A stretch of DNA of 64,000 bases from Chionis minor (Eukaryota > Chordata > Aves > Charadriiformes > Chionididae), in the NCBI GenBank assembly GCA_013398295.1, contig VZSF01003923.1, positions 55,214 to 119,213 of the forward strand, in the 5' to 3' direction. Made by a program: the position numbers and the translations under genes. Below the pieces are notes generated by a model. It saw nothing but the letters and a program-made list of their open reading frames with translations. It did not search any database and had not been told where the DNA came from. Of the stretch, positions 63,329 to 64,000 are shown piece after piece; positions within the stretch are counted from its first letter, which is position 1, and every line of letters starts with the position of its first letter.

Positions 63329-64000
63329 TGTCCTGGTGTGAGCGACACAGGACTAATTTCTGTCCTAATGCTTGGGAAAGGTGTATTTGTGTAAGCCTCT
63401 GGTGACTGAATTAGTGAAGATATTTACTGTAAAGCCAGCCATGGTGTGTGCGTTTCAAGGTCTCAGTGTTTTCGAGCTCGCCAGGTGCAGGGATGAGGAG
63501 GAGCGAGACCCGGGCACTTGCCCCAAGCTGCCAACAGGATTGTTTCGTACCATGAACGTCACATTCCGTATAAATTAGGAAGTCTGCTGCGAGGGGGTTC
63601 TCCCCCTTGCTCACACTCTCCCTCTTGATGGCTCTCCCTTGATGATGGCGATCCAGAGGACTTCTTGCCCCGGTGCCGGATCCCTGAGCCCTTCCCTTCT
63701 TCCTGAAGCCGTAGCGCTCGCAGTGTCCGACATTTACTGTCCACTGCTGGGAGTGCACGGCTTCCGACTGATATAGCTGGCTGAGTATAATCCTTGTACA
63801 GTATATCTGGGTATCGGGATCAATATGGGTTCCTTTGTGTTAGTACTGTTAATTATCCAGTTCTATCCTATTAAATCTGTTTATCTTTCAACCCCTGGGT
63901 TTTCTTGTTTTTCTTCCCGATTCCCCTTCCTGGGTGGGGAGGGGTCATCGGGTGAGAGAATAATTGTCTAAGCGACAATAAATTGTTACGGGTTTTCTCA
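63329..64000 (+). mobile_element. LTR, right side cut by the window edge
   Basis: It starts TGTCCTGGTGTGAGCGACAC and resembles the start of the solo LTR at 32824 (TGTCCTGGT, CAGGAC, AATTT in register). It has a TATA-like GTATAAT near 63785 and ATTAAA near 63870. Its right end is not visible, so it could be a solo LTR or the start of a longer provirus. Confidence 0.6.

Overview
The window looks like bird nuclear DNA, most likely from a neoavian genome assembly. The evidence is several CR1 LINE fragments with the bird-type 3' end (repeats ending ATTCTATGATTCTATG), avian-style LTRs starting TGTCCTGGT, GT-AG introns, CpG-island promoters, and four vertebrate genes in the order of human 3p22: CCDC13, HIGD1A, ACKR2, CYP8B1. 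I cannot name the species.

Layout. Positions 1-6492 hold no gene I can support; this is the region between CCDC13 and its next neighbour (HHATL in human, presumably off the left edge). Positions 6493-43532, minus strand, hold CCDC13. I rebuilt 15 coding exons with consistent phases that give a 713-residue coiled-coil protein. Its introns carry CR1 elements, a solo LTR with a target-site duplication, a 22-bp minisatellite and several ancient repeats. A CpG island at about 44.5-45.2 kb is its likely promoter. Positions 46511-49229, minus strand, hold HIGD1A (three coding exons, 95 residues), with a likely promoter CpG island at about 50.4-51.1 kb that contains an 84-base assembly gap. Positions 55939-57090, plus strand, hold ACKR2, and 60267-61799, plus strand, hold the intronless CYP8B1. 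The intergenic DNA from 51 kb to the right edge is rich in degenerate LTR-like and CR1 remnants.

The four genes do not form a pathway. CCDC13 is a centriolar-satellite/ciliogenesis protein, HIGD1A a mitochondrial inner-membrane protein that works with respiratory complexes, ACKR2 a chemokine-scavenging receptor that does not couple to G proteins, and CYP8B1 the sterol 12-alpha-hydroxylase of cholic acid synthesis. They are neighbours by conserved synteny.

Two cautions. Positions 7983-12225 are three apparently identical, offset copies of one segment joined by single N bases at 9499 and 10743; this looks like failed contig merging, not biology. I found no undescribed multi-gene system here. 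The most interesting leftovers are the altered DRY motif and uncertain start of ACKR2, a perfect AT-rich hairpin at 4.4 kb, related LTR-like elements around CYP8B1, and diverged duplicated segments between HIGD1A and ACKR2.
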